DNA of 43,433 bases, from positions 1-43,433 of the forward strand of contig DASXRC010000221.1 in NCBI GenBank assembly GCA_036506795.1, in the 5' to 3' direction. Each line of letters starts with the position of its first letter. Within the stretch, counting starts at the first letter, position 1. The position numbers and the translations under genes are program-made. Source of the stretch: DASXRC01 sp036506795. GTDB taxonomy: Bacteria > Actinomycetota > Actinomycetes > Mycobacteriales > Micromonosporaceae. Below the pieces are notes generated by a model, which saw only the letters and a list, made by a program, of their open reading frames with translations, searched no databases and had not been told where the DNA came from. This document shows, in pieces, positions 26,901 to 34,357 of this stretch.

Positions 26901-28073
26901 CAGACCGTCCCGCGCGCCCTGCGTACCCTCGGCTACCAGGAGGAGCAGGTCGAGGCCGTCGTCGAGTACATCGCCGACCACGGTCACGTGGTGGACGCTC
27001 CCGGCCTCAAGCCCGAGCACTACGCGGTGTTCGACTGCGCGATGGGCGAGCGGTCGATCGCACCGATGGGGCACGTGCGGATGATGGCCGCGGCCCAGCC
27101 GTTCGTCTCCGGCGCGATCTCGAAGACGGTGAACATGCCGGAGTCGGCCACTGTGGACGACGTCGAGCGGATCTACTTCGACGCCTGGCGGTTGGGCATC
27201 AAGGCGCTGGCCATCTACCGGGACAACTGCAAGGTCGGCCAGCCGCTGTCGGTGGCGAAGGCGGCGGAGAAGGCCGCGGACAAGGCGTCCGAGCCCGCTT
27301 CGGCGGTCGAGAAGGTCGTCGAGTACCGGCCGGTCCGCAAGCGGTTGCCGAAGAAGCGGCCGTCCGAGACGGTGTCGTTCTCGGTGGGCGGGGCCGAGGG
27401 CTACCTGACCGCGTCGTCGTACCCGGACGACGGGCTGGGTGAGGTCTTCCTCAAGATGTCCAAGCAGGGCTCCACGCTGGCCGGCGTGATGGACGCGTTC
27501 TCGGTGGCCATCTCGATCGGCTTGCAGTACGGGGTGCCGCTGGAGACCTTCGTCTCAAAGTTCACGAACATGCGGTTCGAGCCGGCCGGCATGACCGACG
27601 ACCCGGACATCCGCATGGCGGCCTCGGTGATGGACTACATCTTCCGCCGACTGGCGCTGGACTTCCTGCCCTACGAGCGGCGGGCGGAGCTGGGCATCTT
27701 CACCGCCAAGGAGCGGGCCGCGCAGCTACGGGCCGAGGCCGAGGCGGAGGCTGGCGTAGACCTGGCCGCACTGGCCGCCTCGGCGCCGATCGAGACGAAG
27801 CCGGGCGTGGCCCAAGCGGCCAAGCCGGCCGAGGCGACCAAGCCGGACGAGGCCACCGAGGCGGAGGCCGCCGCGGAGGCCAAGCCCGAGCCGACGGCGA
27901 CCGAGGTGGCCACTCGGCCTGCGCCCCGGGTCGGCTCGTCGACCGAGTTGCTCGAAGCGGTCAGCGGCAAGGCCGCCGATGCGCCGCTCTGCTTCACCTG
28001 CGGCACGAAGATGCGTCCCGCCGGCAGCTGCTACGTCTGTGAGGGCTGCGGCTCCACCTCCGGCTGCAGCTGA
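23913..28073 (+). CDS. nrdJ: Vitamin B12-dependent (class II) ribonucleoside-diphosphate reductase NrdJ, with intein
   Basis: This enzyme makes deoxyribonucleotides with adenosylcobalamin as radical source. The precursor has 1386 residues: exteins 1-366 and 775-1386 (978 residues when joined) and an intein at 367-774. Extein landmarks are QVSACFILAVDD, the active-site motif NP/CSE formed only at the junction N365-P366-C775-S776-E777, and the phosphate loop APTGTIGF. An Ala/Glu/Lys-rich linker (about 1285-1330) precedes the C-terminal zinc/redox tail with CFTCG, CYVCEGCG and SGCS. In class II enzymes the Cys of the NPCxE motif carries the thiyl radical, so unspliced protein should be inactive. 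ATG has GAGGGGGAGAT upstream. It is probably cotranscribed with nrdR. Confidence 0.95.
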   Translation: MAGDSRRSRSSVDGRSRATAPHGLRVERVWTTEGVHPYDEVTWERRDVVMTNWRDGSVNFEQRGVEFPDFWSVNAANIVTTKYFRGAVGTPEREWSLRQLVDRVVKTYRTAGERHDYFAGPADAEVFEHELTWMLLHQVFSFNSPVWFNVGTPSPQQVSACFILAVDDSMDSILDWYKEEGLIFKGGSGSGVNLSRIRSSKELLSSGGTASGPVSFMRGADASAGTIKSGGATRRAAKMVILDVDHPDIEEFIETKAREEDKIRALRDAGFDMDLGGRDIVSVQYQNANNSVRVSDEFMHAVESGSSFDLRARLDGRVIDKVDAKQLFRKIAQAAWECADPGLQFDDTINDWHTCPETGRITASNPCFTGDTLVHTDKGLIRFDELIDRSRLGERFGVYTHDATNPDAPADRIELTTPDAVMITGVNEIVRVEFSNGMVLRCTPNHRIWTTNRGYVEAAKLADDDKVLPLNLPTPAVAASREFRLQPGTPVAAGDVVRSKGLETRLPEKWTEEFAHSLGWLVGDGCVRRGVHGVRGNNDGATWVYAPEDRGTFLARHQAVLADIVGYVGKPSQQLNGTVQLRSNRAAFVEFLSGLGVSTGRAATKRLPTAVRQAPTEIQAMFLRGLFDADGCAAELGNGIRYVGLGSVSRELLRDVQQLLTTFGIGSRIYATRSQRRAKFTYITVGGEARAYAGGQLYDLRISGQNIAKFAASIGFDHPRKAKRLAEWLVGYRFYETDQTVRVVNRTFDGFETTYNLSEPRNHSYVANGVVVRNCSEYLHLDNSSCNLASLNLMKFLRTDGSFDSETFVKSVEFVITAMDISICFADFPTQKIAETTRAYRQLGIGYANLGALLMASGLPYDSDGGRALAAGITSLMTGAAYRRSAELAAVVGPYDGYARNAEPHKRVMRKHAAANDEIKPGGPVASAVVAEAARQWRRGYEIGEQAGWRNAQASVIAPTGTIGFMLDCDTTGIEPDLALVKFKKLVGGGSMQIVNQTVPRALRTLGYQEEQVEAVVEYIADHGHVVDAPGLKPEHYAVFDCAMGERSIAPMGHVRMMAAAQPFVSGAISKTVNMPESATVDDVERIYFDAWRLGIKALAIYRDNCKVGQPLSVAKAAEKAADKASEPASAVEKVVEYRPVRKRLPKKRPSETVSFSVGGAEGYLTASSYPDDGLGEVFLKMSKQGSTLAGVMDAFSVAISIGLQYGVPLETFVSKFTNMRFEPAGMTDDPDIRMAASVMDYIFRRLALDFLPYERRAELGIFTAKERAAQLRAEAEAEAGVDLAALAASAPIETKPGVAQAAKPAEATKPDEATEAEAAAEAKPEPTATEVATRPAPRVGSSTELLEAVSGKAADAPLCFTCGTKMRPAGSCYVCEGCGSTSGCS
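25011..26234 (+). mobile_element. In-frame intein with LAGLIDADG homing endonuclease in nrdJ
   Basis: Precursor residues 367-774 (408 aa) form a complete intein. Block A starts CFTGDTLVHT with Cys1, and block B has CTPNH (T443-x2-H446). The two LAGLIDADG motifs are LGWLVGDG (518-525) and FLRGLFDADG (622-631), each with its acidic residue. Block F is NHSYVANG, and block G ends VVVRN before the +1 Cys775. The usual penultimate His is Arg here. Codon choice is less GC-biased than in the exteins, for example ATA, GCA, CTT and CGT close together near 25758-25784, consistent with horizontal entry. The insertion point interrupts the highly conserved SNP/CSEY motif, a typical homing target. Confidence 0.92.
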
Positions 28074-28133
28074 CAGCGAACCTGCTCCAGCGGCAAATCG
28101 CCTAGTCAGTTGGGGTGGTCGGCGATCACGTCG

Positions 28134-28169
28134 TCCTGAAGTACGTCGAGTACTTGACGTACTTCAGGA
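28134..28169 (+). terminator. Perfect 14-bp hairpin after nrdJ
   Basis: TCCTGAAGTACGTC (28134-28147) and its reverse complement (28156-28169) enclose an 8-base loop that itself contains AGTACTT. It is AT-richer than its surroundings and lies 60 bases past the nrdJ stop. A terminator is the simplest reading; a palindromic repeat is the alternative. The following 28170-28327 holds no gene that I can support. Confidence 0.6.
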
Positions 28170-28327
28170 TCCGGCGCACCCGTGCGACGGAGACCAGCGG
28201 AGAGTACGGGAGGCGCCTCCGCAGGCGCTTCCGGCCGATCTTGTCTACCTCCTGCTGACGCGTGTCGGTCTCACCGAATCACAGGTCGCCGCAATGACCA
28301 AGGCGGCAGCGGTGAGCGACTCAACCG

Positions 28328-28981
28328 CTACCGGACAGAGGGTGCCTGATTCCCATCTCGGAGGTGGCGGCGAGCCCAGAAGAGGGCGTGACCACCGGAC
28401 CCTTCCGGAACGAACTCCTCGGACTCGATGGCGAACCCCGTGTCGGCGAGCCACCCGCGGTACGTCGACGCATCCGCGTGGCTCCACCACATATCGGCCC
28501 CGCCGCCGAGCCAGTCGGCCTCCGTTCCGGTCCACGCCCGGTGGCCCGCGGTGGCCACGAGGCAACCGCCCGGTCGTAGCCAGGAAGCGACGCGCGCCAG
28601 CAGGGCTCGCTGCTCCTCCAGCGGGATGTGGATCAGCGCGTATAGGCACACCACCGCGTCGAACGAGCCGGGCGGGAGGTCGACCTCGGTCGCGTCGGCC
28701 TGGATGAAACGGGCCGACGGCACGAGCGCCCGCGCCCGCTCGACCTGGACCTCGCTGATGTCTACGCCGGTGACCGCGTGCCCGGCGGCGGCCAGCGCGC
28801 GGGCGACCGGCACGCCACACCCACAGCCGAGATCCAGGACGGACGCCCCGGAACGCAACCGTCGGAGCAGTCCGCCGATCCACGGCGCGTAATGGCCGTC
28901 GTCGGCGTCGTCGGCCCGGTAACGCTGCGAAGCCGCGTCGTAGCCGCGGCGTACAACGTCCTTGGGGTCGATCCCGGTCAC
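28328..28981 (-). CDS. SAM-dependent methyltransferase
   Basis: This 217-residue class I methyltransferase has motif I VLDLGCGCGVPVA (about 48-60), motif II GVDISEVQVERA, motif III FIQADATEVDLPPGSFDAVV and motif IV LYALIHIPLEEQ. It resembles small-molecule (ubiE/COQ5-like) methyltransferases. The substrate is unknown. It starts at GTG 28981. A TACCGT -10-like hexamer (28988-28993, minus strand) ends seven bases before it, and there is no ribosome binding site, so the mRNA may be leaderless. It is divergent from the hydrolase gene. Confidence 0.88.
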   Translation of the reverse strand: MTGIDPKDVVRRGYDAASQRYRADDADDGHYAPWIGGLLRRLRSGASVLDLGCGCGVPVARALAAAGHAVTGVDISEVQVERARALVPSARFIQADATEVDLPPGSFDAVVCLYALIHIPLEEQRALLARVASWLRPGGCLVATAGHRAWTGTEADWLGGGADMWWSHADASTYRGWLADTGFAIESEEFVPEGSGGHALFWARRHLRDGNQAPSVR

Positions 28982-29043
28982 GCCCGTACGGTAGGCCAGA
29001 ACGCGGGATGGCGCGTCAGCCCACGCTGGAGTAGGAAGATCGC

Positions 29044-29802
29044 GTGGAGTCCATCCTCCTGTTGCACCCGCTCGGCGCGAGCCGCCGCACGTGGGTGCCC
29101 GTGCTCGCCCGGCTGCGCGACCGGTTCCGCGTGATCGCGCCCGACCTGCCCGGGCACGGCGAGGCGGCGGGACCGTTCACGCTGGCCCGCGCGGTCGACG
29201 TGGTGCGCAGGCTCGCCGCCGCCGAGGCGAGCCCGCTGTACCTCGTGGGTGTCTCGGCGGGAGCCACGGTGGCGCTGCTCGCCGCCCTCGACGGCGATGT
29301 CCGCGTCGCCGGCCTCGTGCTGTCCGCCCCGATCGCGCGGTCTCCGCGGTCGGTGCTGCTGCGCCGGGCGGCCACCGCGACGATGCCCAGGTCGGCCCTC
29401 GAGGTCGCCGCCGGGCGGCCGTACGCCGAGGCCGCGGCGCAGCGGGAGTCGGTCATCGCGGAGTGGCGGCGGTCCGGCCGTCGTACGGTCGGGGCGGGCC
29501 TGCGGGACCTCTCCCGGGTGGACCTGAGGTCCCGGCTGGGCGGACTCGGCGTACCGGTGCTGGTGCTCTGTGGGGAGCGGGACCGACACAACCTCCCGCT
29601 GGCGGCGGCGGTGGCCGCCGCGGTTCCCGGCGCGGAGCTCAGGATCGTGCCGCGCGCCGGACATGTGTGGCACCTCGCCCAGCCGGACACCTTCGCCGCG
29701 GCGGTGGCCGGGTTCGTGGACGCGCTGGCGGGTGCGGGCAGGAGCGCCGCGAACCTGCCGCGCCAATCTGCCGCTTCCGTCGATCTACCGCAGCCGAGCT
29801 GA
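29044..29802 (+). CDS. Alpha/beta-fold hydrolase
   Basis: This 252-residue hydrolase has LLLHPLGASRRTWVPVL (oxyanion region), the nucleophile elbow GVSAGA with S71, and a likely acid Asp near VLCGERDRH. The catalytic His lies in AGHVWHLAQP near residue 205. The overall pattern resembles MenH/3-oxoadipate enol-lactonase-like esterases, but the substrate is not determinable. GTG 29044 has AGGAAGA upstream. The C-terminal 25 residues (SAANLPRQSAASVDLPQPS) look unstructured. Confidence 0.85.
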   Translation: MESILLLHPLGASRRTWVPVLARLRDRFRVIAPDLPGHGEAAGPFTLARAVDVVRRLAAAEASPLYLVGVSAGATVALLAALDGDVRVAGLVLSAPIARSPRSVLLRRAATATMPRSALEVAAGRPYAEAAAQRESVIAEWRRSGRRTVGAGLRDLSRVDLRSRLGGLGVPVLVLCGERDRHNLPLAAAVAAAVPGAELRIVPRAGHVWHLAQPDTFAAAVAGFVDALAGAGRSAANLPRQSAASVDLPQPS

Positions 29803-29874
29803 GCAGGGCTCGGGTCCTCACTTCCCCGGCGGGTCGCCAGGCCGTACGGTGGGCGGCGGACTTCGGGAGGAAGC

Positions 29875-30420
29875 GTGCGGACGAGGTTCTCGGCCCTGGC
29901 GGCCGGGCTGGTCGCGCTCGCGGCCGGCTGCGGCCAGGCCGGGGGCGGATCGGCAGGGTCCGTCGCGGCGCCGACGGGGGCTCCGGCCCGGCCGGCGGGC
30001 GGCGCGTGCTACCTCCTCGACTTCGCCGACATCGACCAGACGCTCGGCGTCCGGTTCGACGTCGCGGCCGCGAGCCGGTCGAAGGACACTTACACCTGCG
30101 TCGTGCGACCCGCGCTGACCGATCAGCCCGATTTGTCGCTCAGCGTGACCGCCACGACCGCCGACGCCTCGGTGTTCAAGGACACGGTTGCACCGGATGG
30201 CGCGTCCGCAGTCGCCGGCCTCGGCAAGGTCGGTTACCGGGCCGCGCTCAAGGCGGGCGCCGGCAAGGGTCCGGCGGTCGAGGTGGGCTGGCTGTCCGGG
30301 GACGGACGGCTGCTGACCCTGCGCTTCACCTTGGCCGTCGGCCAGGCCGCCACCGCTGCCCAGGCCGCGGCCCCGAAGGTCGTCGCGCTCGCGAAGAAGA
30401 TCGACATATCGAGAGTCTGA
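29875..30420 (+). CDS. Putative lipoprotein
   Basis: This 181-residue exported protein has a lipoprotein signal (lipobox LAAGC, Cys19) and a Gly/Ala/Pro-rich linker to about residue 43. A small domain follows with two further cysteines (ACYLLDF and TYTCVVRP) that could form a disulfide. Alternating beta-strand-like stretches resemble DUF3558-type lipoproteins of actinomycetes, but I cannot place it. GTG 29875 has GGGAGGAAG upstream. Confidence 0.75.
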   Translation: MRTRFSALAAGLVALAAGCGQAGGGSAGSVAAPTGAPARPAGGACYLLDFADIDQTLGVRFDVAAASRSKDTYTCVVRPALTDQPDLSLSVTATTADASVFKDTVAPDGASAVAGLGKVGYRAALKAGAGKGPAVEVGWLSGDGRLLTLRFTLAVGQAATAAQAAAPKVVALAKKIDISRV

Positions 30421-30556
30421 TGCATCGGGTTTAGGGTGCCCAGCGGCGGGAAATGTCCGTTCTTGAGGCCGAGTGGCTCGCCGCTTCGTCGTAGCACCGT
30501 ACGAAGCACCGTCCTTTGTGGGGCTGCCGCGTGCAGCGTTTCAAGGGGCGGCGGCG

Positions 30557-30758
30557 ATGCTGGAGTTCGACATGCTCTCGGCGGCGGGTCAGGTGTTCAA
30601 GAGCGCTCCGCGGGGAGGTCGATGTGGCCAAGGCGGCGGAGGTGACGTTCCGCGACCGTGCCGGGATCCGAGGCCAGGTGCGGGCCCAGCAGGCTGGCGC
30701 GGGCGGCAAGGCCGCATTCGGCGTCGTCGGCGGTACGCCGCGTGGAGCCTCGCCGTGA
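30557..30758 (+). pseudogene. Decayed STAS anti-sigma-antagonist gene
   Basis: The 334 bases between 30420 and 30755 hold no intact gene. From ATG 30557 the sequence reads MLEFDMLSAAGQVFK. After a +1 shift near 30600 it continues LRGEVDVAKAAEV, then TFRDRAGIRGQVRAQQ and a tail ending VVGGTP before TGA at 30756-30758. These are the start (LRGEvDvAtApEl) and end (vtFlDsaGIraLv...VVGaTP) of an STAS domain. About 35 central residues are missing, and the frame is broken. The TGA overlaps the next gene's GTG. I see nothing in 30421-30556. Confidence 0.65.
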
Positions 30759-31507
30759 CCGGTCTGACCTGGGTTGTCCGCAACGACCTCGATACCGGCA
30801 TCAGCGAGGTGACGCTGTCCGGGCCGTTGAACATGCGGACTGTGCAGCCGGCCCGCCTCATCCTCCAGAAGAGCCTGGCGGAACACCCGAACACCGTGCT
30901 CGTCGACCTCAACGACCTGACCGTCGAGACCAAAATGGCCCTATGGGTGTTGCCGACGGTCGCCCGCCAGGCGACGGACGACACCAGTGTCCTGGCGTAC
31001 GTCGCCGCCGCGTCCGCAACTGGCCGGATCGTTCGGCAGGTCCTGGATCGGCTACTTCCGATATACGAGGATCGGCCGGCGGCCCTCGCGGCCATGCTGG
31101 ACCACCCGTCCACGCGACGCCGGATCCATGCCCGATATCCGCCCGAGGCGCGGTCGGCCGCCGCAGCGAGGACGTTGGCCCGCTACGCCTGCGAGCGGTG
31201 GGCCATCGACGGTCTCTGCGACGACGCTCAGCTGATCGTGTCCGAGCTGGTGACCAACGCGATCGAGCACGCCGGGACGGCCGTTGACGTGACGCTGGTG
31301 CTCGTGCCGCCGTTCCTGCACATCCAGGTGCGCGACGGCAGCCCGGCCCCGCCCGCGTTCCCCGTCGGACCGCTGGGCGGCGCGAGCCGGATGACCCGCG
31401 GCCGCGGCCTTCAGATGATCACGGTGTTGGCGAGCGGCTGGGGTACGACCACGGAGGCGTACGGCAAGACGGTCTGGGCCACGTTGCGTGTCGACCTGCC
31501 CGGCTGA
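30755..31507 (+). CDS. STAS-HATPase fusion, RsbW-like regulator
   Basis: This 250-residue protein combines an N-terminal STAS-like domain (about 5-115: ISEVTLSGPLNMRTVQPA and NTVLVDLNDLTVE) with a C-terminal GHKL ATPase domain of the anti-sigma kinase type. The ATPase domain has N-box QLIVSELVTNAIEHAG, G1 HIQVRDGSPAP and G2 GRGLQMI. Such proteins take part in partner-switching control of sigma factors. The STAS position that would carry the phosphorylated Ser reads DLTVETKMALW and is not clearly conserved. An in-frame ATG exists at 30473, but that stretch is in the wrong frame for the STAS relic. GTG 30755 overlaps the relic's TGA. Confidence 0.72.
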   Translation: MTGLTWVVRNDLDTGISEVTLSGPLNMRTVQPARLILQKSLAEHPNTVLVDLNDLTVETKMALWVLPTVARQATDDTSVLAYVAAASATGRIVRQVLDRLLPIYEDRPAALAAMLDHPSTRRRIHARYPPEARSAAAARTLARYACERWAIDGLCDDAQLIVSELVTNAIEHAGTAVDVTLVLVPPFLHIQVRDGSPAPPAFPVGPLGGASRMTRGRGLQMITVLASGWGTTTEAYGKTVWATLRVDLPG

Positions 31508-31564
31508 CGTGGCCCGCTCGGCCGGCACCGCCTCCCCGGCGACGATCGCCTCGGCGAGCCTGGG

Positions 31565-32257
31565 TCAGCGCGCGGCGACGAAGACGCGGGACGCGACCTC
31601 GCGAGGGAGCCTGATCTTCTCTCCCGATCGGTCGATCGTGACCCCGTCGCGCTCCTGCGCGATCGTCACCATGGCGCCGGGGTCGACGCCCGCGGCGTGC
31701 AGCTGGCGCAGGACGTCCACGTCGGTCTGCACGCTCTCGCAGATCCGTCGGACGATCACCGTGCCGGTCAGCCCCGGAAAGGCGAGGTTGCGCTCGCCCT
31801 CGGCGCCGTCGCTGCCCTGGACGGCCGCAACCGCACCCTTGTCGAGCTCCTCCAGGCCCGGGATCGGGTTCCCGTACGGCGAGCGAGTCGGCCTGTTCAG
31901 CAGCTCGTAGACCTTCCGCTCGACGGAGTCGCTCATCACGTGCTCCCAGCGGCAGGCCTCGTCGTGCGCCTCCTCGTACGGCATGCCGATGACGTTGACG
32001 AGCAGCAGCTCCGCGAGCCGGTGTTTGCGCATGACCGAGACCGCGTGCACGCGGCCTGCGTCGGTCAGCTGGAGGTGCCGGTCACCCTCGACGGTGACCA
32101 AGCCGTCCCGCTCCATCCGCGCGACCGTTTGGCTGACCGTCGGCCCGCTCTGGTGCAGCCGCTCGGCGATGCGGGCGCGCAGCGGGACGACACCCTCCTC
32201 TTCGAGCTCGAGGATCGTTTTCAGGTACATCTCGGTGGTGTCGACCAGGTCGTTCAC
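31565..32257 (-). CDS. DtxR/IdeR-family metal-dependent regulator
   Basis: This metal-activated repressor has 230 residues, the usual IdeR length. The winged helix is at about 5-65 (LRARIAERLHQSGPTVSQTV). The dimer/metal domain keeps the DtxR ligands: M in VDTTEMYL, HRLAE (H79/E83 equivalents) and HDEACRWEHVMSD (H98, C102, E105, H106 equivalents). An SH3-like C-terminal domain follows. It starts at GTG 32257 with GGGAGG upstream; the long open frame beyond is a shadow. Its place near a sigB-like gene matches ideR-sigB of mycobacteria, although here four genes intervene. Fe versus Mn specificity is not decided. Confidence 0.92.
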   Translation of the reverse strand: MNDLVDTTEMYLKTILELEEEGVVPLRARIAERLHQSGPTVSQTVARMERDGLVTVEGDRHLQLTDAGRVHAVSVMRKHRLAELLLVNVIGMPYEEAHDEACRWEHVMSDSVERKVYELLNRPTRSPYGNPIPGLEELDKGAVAAVQGSDGAEGERNLAFPGLTGTVIVRRICESVQTDVDVLRQLHAAGVDPGAMVTIAQERDGVTIDRSGEKIRLPREVASRVFVAAR

Positions 32258-32314
32258 TGCGCTGTCCTCCCGGTCGCCGATGCTACCCCGCGTAGCGAAG
32301 TGAACCTCGTTCCG

Positions 32315-33181
32315 ATGGTGTTGACTGGATCCGTGGGCGCACCCAATGATCTTGTCCTCGACGTCGCGGAGCTCGCCGAGGCGCTGGCCGAGCCCAACCC
32401 ACCGACCGTGCTCGACGCGCGCTGGCGGCTGGGCGGCCCACCCGGGCGCGCCGAGTACGCGACCGCGCACCTGCCGGGCGCGGTCTTCGTCGACCTCGAC
32501 GTCGAGGTGTGCGGGGCACCCGGCGCCGGCGGCCGCCATCCGCTGCCGGATCCCGAGGCGCTCCAAGTGGTGCTGCGCGCGGCCGGCGTACGCGCCGGGC
32601 ATCCGGTCGTCGCGTACGACGCCGGCGACGGCCAGGCCGCCGCCCGGGTCTGGTGGACGCTGCGCTGGGCCGGGCACGAGCGGGTCAGGGTGCTCGACGG
32701 CGGGTACGCGGCCTGGGTCGCCGCCGGCGGGCGAGTCACCCGGGACGAGCCGCAACCCGAGCCCGGCGACATCACGGTGCAGCCCGGCGGCATGCCGATT
32801 CTCGACGCGGGAGGCGCCGCCGAGCTCGCGAAGACGGGGGTTCTGCTCGATGCCCGGGTCGCGCCGAGGTTTCGGGGCGAGGTCGAGCCGGTCGACCGGG
32901 TCGCCGGTCACATCCCGGGCGCGGTCAACGTGCCGGCCGCCGAGCAGGTCGGCCCCGATGGGCGGTTAACGTCCGCGGATGCCCTCCGCGCGCGCTTCGC
33001 CGAGGCCGGCGTCGAGGAGGGCGTCCGCGTCGGCGCGTACTGCGGCTCCGGGGTGACCGCCGCGCAGACTGTGCTGGCCCTGCGCCTGGCCGGGCGGCCG
33101 GACGCCGAGCTGTACGTCGGCTCGTGGAGCCACTGGATCACCGACCCGACGCGGCCGGTCGCGGCCGGGGATTCCGCATGA
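32315..33181 (+). CDS. Thiosulfate sulfurtransferase (tandem rhodanese)
   Basis: This enzyme moves sulfane sulfur from a donor to a thiophilic acceptor. The 288-residue protein has two rhodanese domains. The N-terminal one (about 10-135) lacks the catalytic Cys (YDAGDGQAA at that loop). The C-terminal one carries C243 in AYCGSGVTA, the usual active loop. ATG 32315 was chosen; GTG 32300 and GTG 32333 are in-frame alternatives, and none has a strong ribosome binding site. Its TGA overlaps the acuC ATG, making a coupled operon. Confidence 0.88.
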   Translation: MVLTGSVGAPNDLVLDVAELAEALAEPNPPTVLDARWRLGGPPGRAEYATAHLPGAVFVDLDVEVCGAPGAGGRHPLPDPEALQVVLRAAGVRAGHPVVAYDAGDGQAAARVWWTLRWAGHERVRVLDGGYAAWVAAGGRVTRDEPQPEPGDITVQPGGMPILDAGGAAELAKTGVLLDARVAPRFRGEVEPVDRVAGHIPGAVNVPAAEQVGPDGRLTSADALRARFAEAGVEEGVRVGAYCGSGVTAAQTVLALRLAGRPDAELYVGSWSHWITDPTRPVAAGDSA

Positions 33182-34356
33182 CCGAGACGGTCGTCGTCTG
33201 GGACGACAAGCTGCTCGAGTACGACCTGGGCGACCACCCGCTCGACCCGGTGCGGGTGGAGTTGACGATCGCGCTGGCCCGTGAGCTCGGTGTGCTCGAC
33301 CGGCCGGGCGTGCGGATGGTGACTCCGGACCCGGCCGATGACGCCACGCTGACGCGGGTGCACCGCGCCGAGTACCTGGCCGCCGTCCGTGCCGCGCCGC
33401 TCGAGCCGTTCTTCTCCGGGTACGGCCTGAACACGCCCGACAACCCGGTGTTCGACGGGATGCACGACGCGAGCGCGTACGTGGCCGGCGCGACGGTCGC
33501 GGCGGCCGAGGCGGTCTGGCGGGGCGAGGCGACCCACGCGGTGAACATCGCCGGCGGCCTGCACCATGCGATGCCGGCCCGCGCGTCCGGGTTCTGCGTC
33601 TACAACGACCCCGCCGTGGCGATCGCTCGCCTGCTGGACCTCGGCGCGGAGCGGATCGGGTACGTGGACGTCGACGTGCACCACGGCGATGGCGTTCAGG
33701 CCATCTTCTACGACGATCCGCGCGTGCTCACGGTGAGCCTGCATGAGACACCGCTCGCGCTGTTCCCCGGCACGGGGTTCCCCGACGAGACCGGCGGCGA
33801 GCATGCCCAGGGCAGCGCCGTCAACGTGGCCCTGCCGCCCGGCACGGCGGACGCCGGCTGGCTGCGTGCGTTCCACGCGGTGGTGCCGTCCGTGCTGCGG
33901 GCGTTTCGGCCGCAGCTGTTGGTGACCCAGTGCGGCGCCGACGGTCACCGGCTCGACCCACTTGCCGACCTGCGGCTGTCCGTGGACGGACAGCGCGCGA
34001 CGTACGTCGCGCTGCGCGGGCTGGCCGACGAGCTGTGCGATGGCCGGTGGGTGGCGACGGGCGGCGGCGGGTACGCCCTCGTCGAGGTGGTGCCACGCGC
34101 CTGGACCCACCTGCTGGCGATCGCCACCGGGGAGCCGATCGAGCCGGCCACGCTCACCCCGCCGGGCTGGCGGGCGCTCGCCCACGATCGTCGCCCGGCG
34201 CGGGAGGTGCCGCTGCGGATGACGGACGACGCGGACCCGGCGTACGAGCCGTGGCAGCCGACCGGCGAGCCGGACGCGGTGGACCGGGCGATCGCCGCGA
34301 CCCGGCGCGCGGCGTTCCCGCTGCACGGGTTGGACCCGCACGACCCGAGGGACTGA
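33178..34356 (+). CDS. acuC: Histone-deacetylase-family protein AcuC
   Basis: This zinc-dependent protein lysine deacetylase is known in Bacillus to reactivate acetyl-CoA synthetase. The 392-residue protein has the HDAC residues in place: GGLHHAMPARASGFCVYND (tandem His), DVDVHHGDGVQ (metal Asp/His), FPGTGFPDETG and the DPLADL segment with QCGADGHRLDP before it. ATG 33178 overlaps the upstream stop. The gene ends one base before the acetyltransferase gene, pairing an eraser and a writer of acetyl-lysine in one operon. Confidence 0.93.
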   Translation: MTETVVVWDDKLLEYDLGDHPLDPVRVELTIALARELGVLDRPGVRMVTPDPADDATLTRVHRAEYLAAVRAAPLEPFFSGYGLNTPDNPVFDGMHDASAYVAGATVAAAEAVWRGEATHAVNIAGGLHHAMPARASGFCVYNDPAVAIARLLDLGAERIGYVDVDVHHGDGVQAIFYDDPRVLTVSLHETPLALFPGTGFPDETGGEHAQGSAVNVALPPGTADAGWLRAFHAVVPSVLRAFRPQLLVTQCGADGHRLDPLADLRLSVDGQRATYVALRGLADELCDGRWVATGGGGYALVEVVPRAWTHLLAIATGEPIEPATLTPPGWRALAHDRRPAREVPLRMTDDADPAYEPWQPTGEPDAVDRAIAATRRAAFPLHGLDPHDPRD

Positions 34357-34357
34357 C

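Noticed and set aside
28170..28327. Possible short gene between nrdJ and the methyltransferase
   Set aside because: One frame reads a plausible helix (LTESQVAAMTKAA), but there is no start, ribosome binding site or family match.
30473..30754. 94-residue N-terminal extension of the STAS-ATPase protein
   Set aside because: The stretch is low-complexity Gly/Arg in this frame, while another frame shows STAS relic motifs. GTG 30755 overlaps the relic stop.
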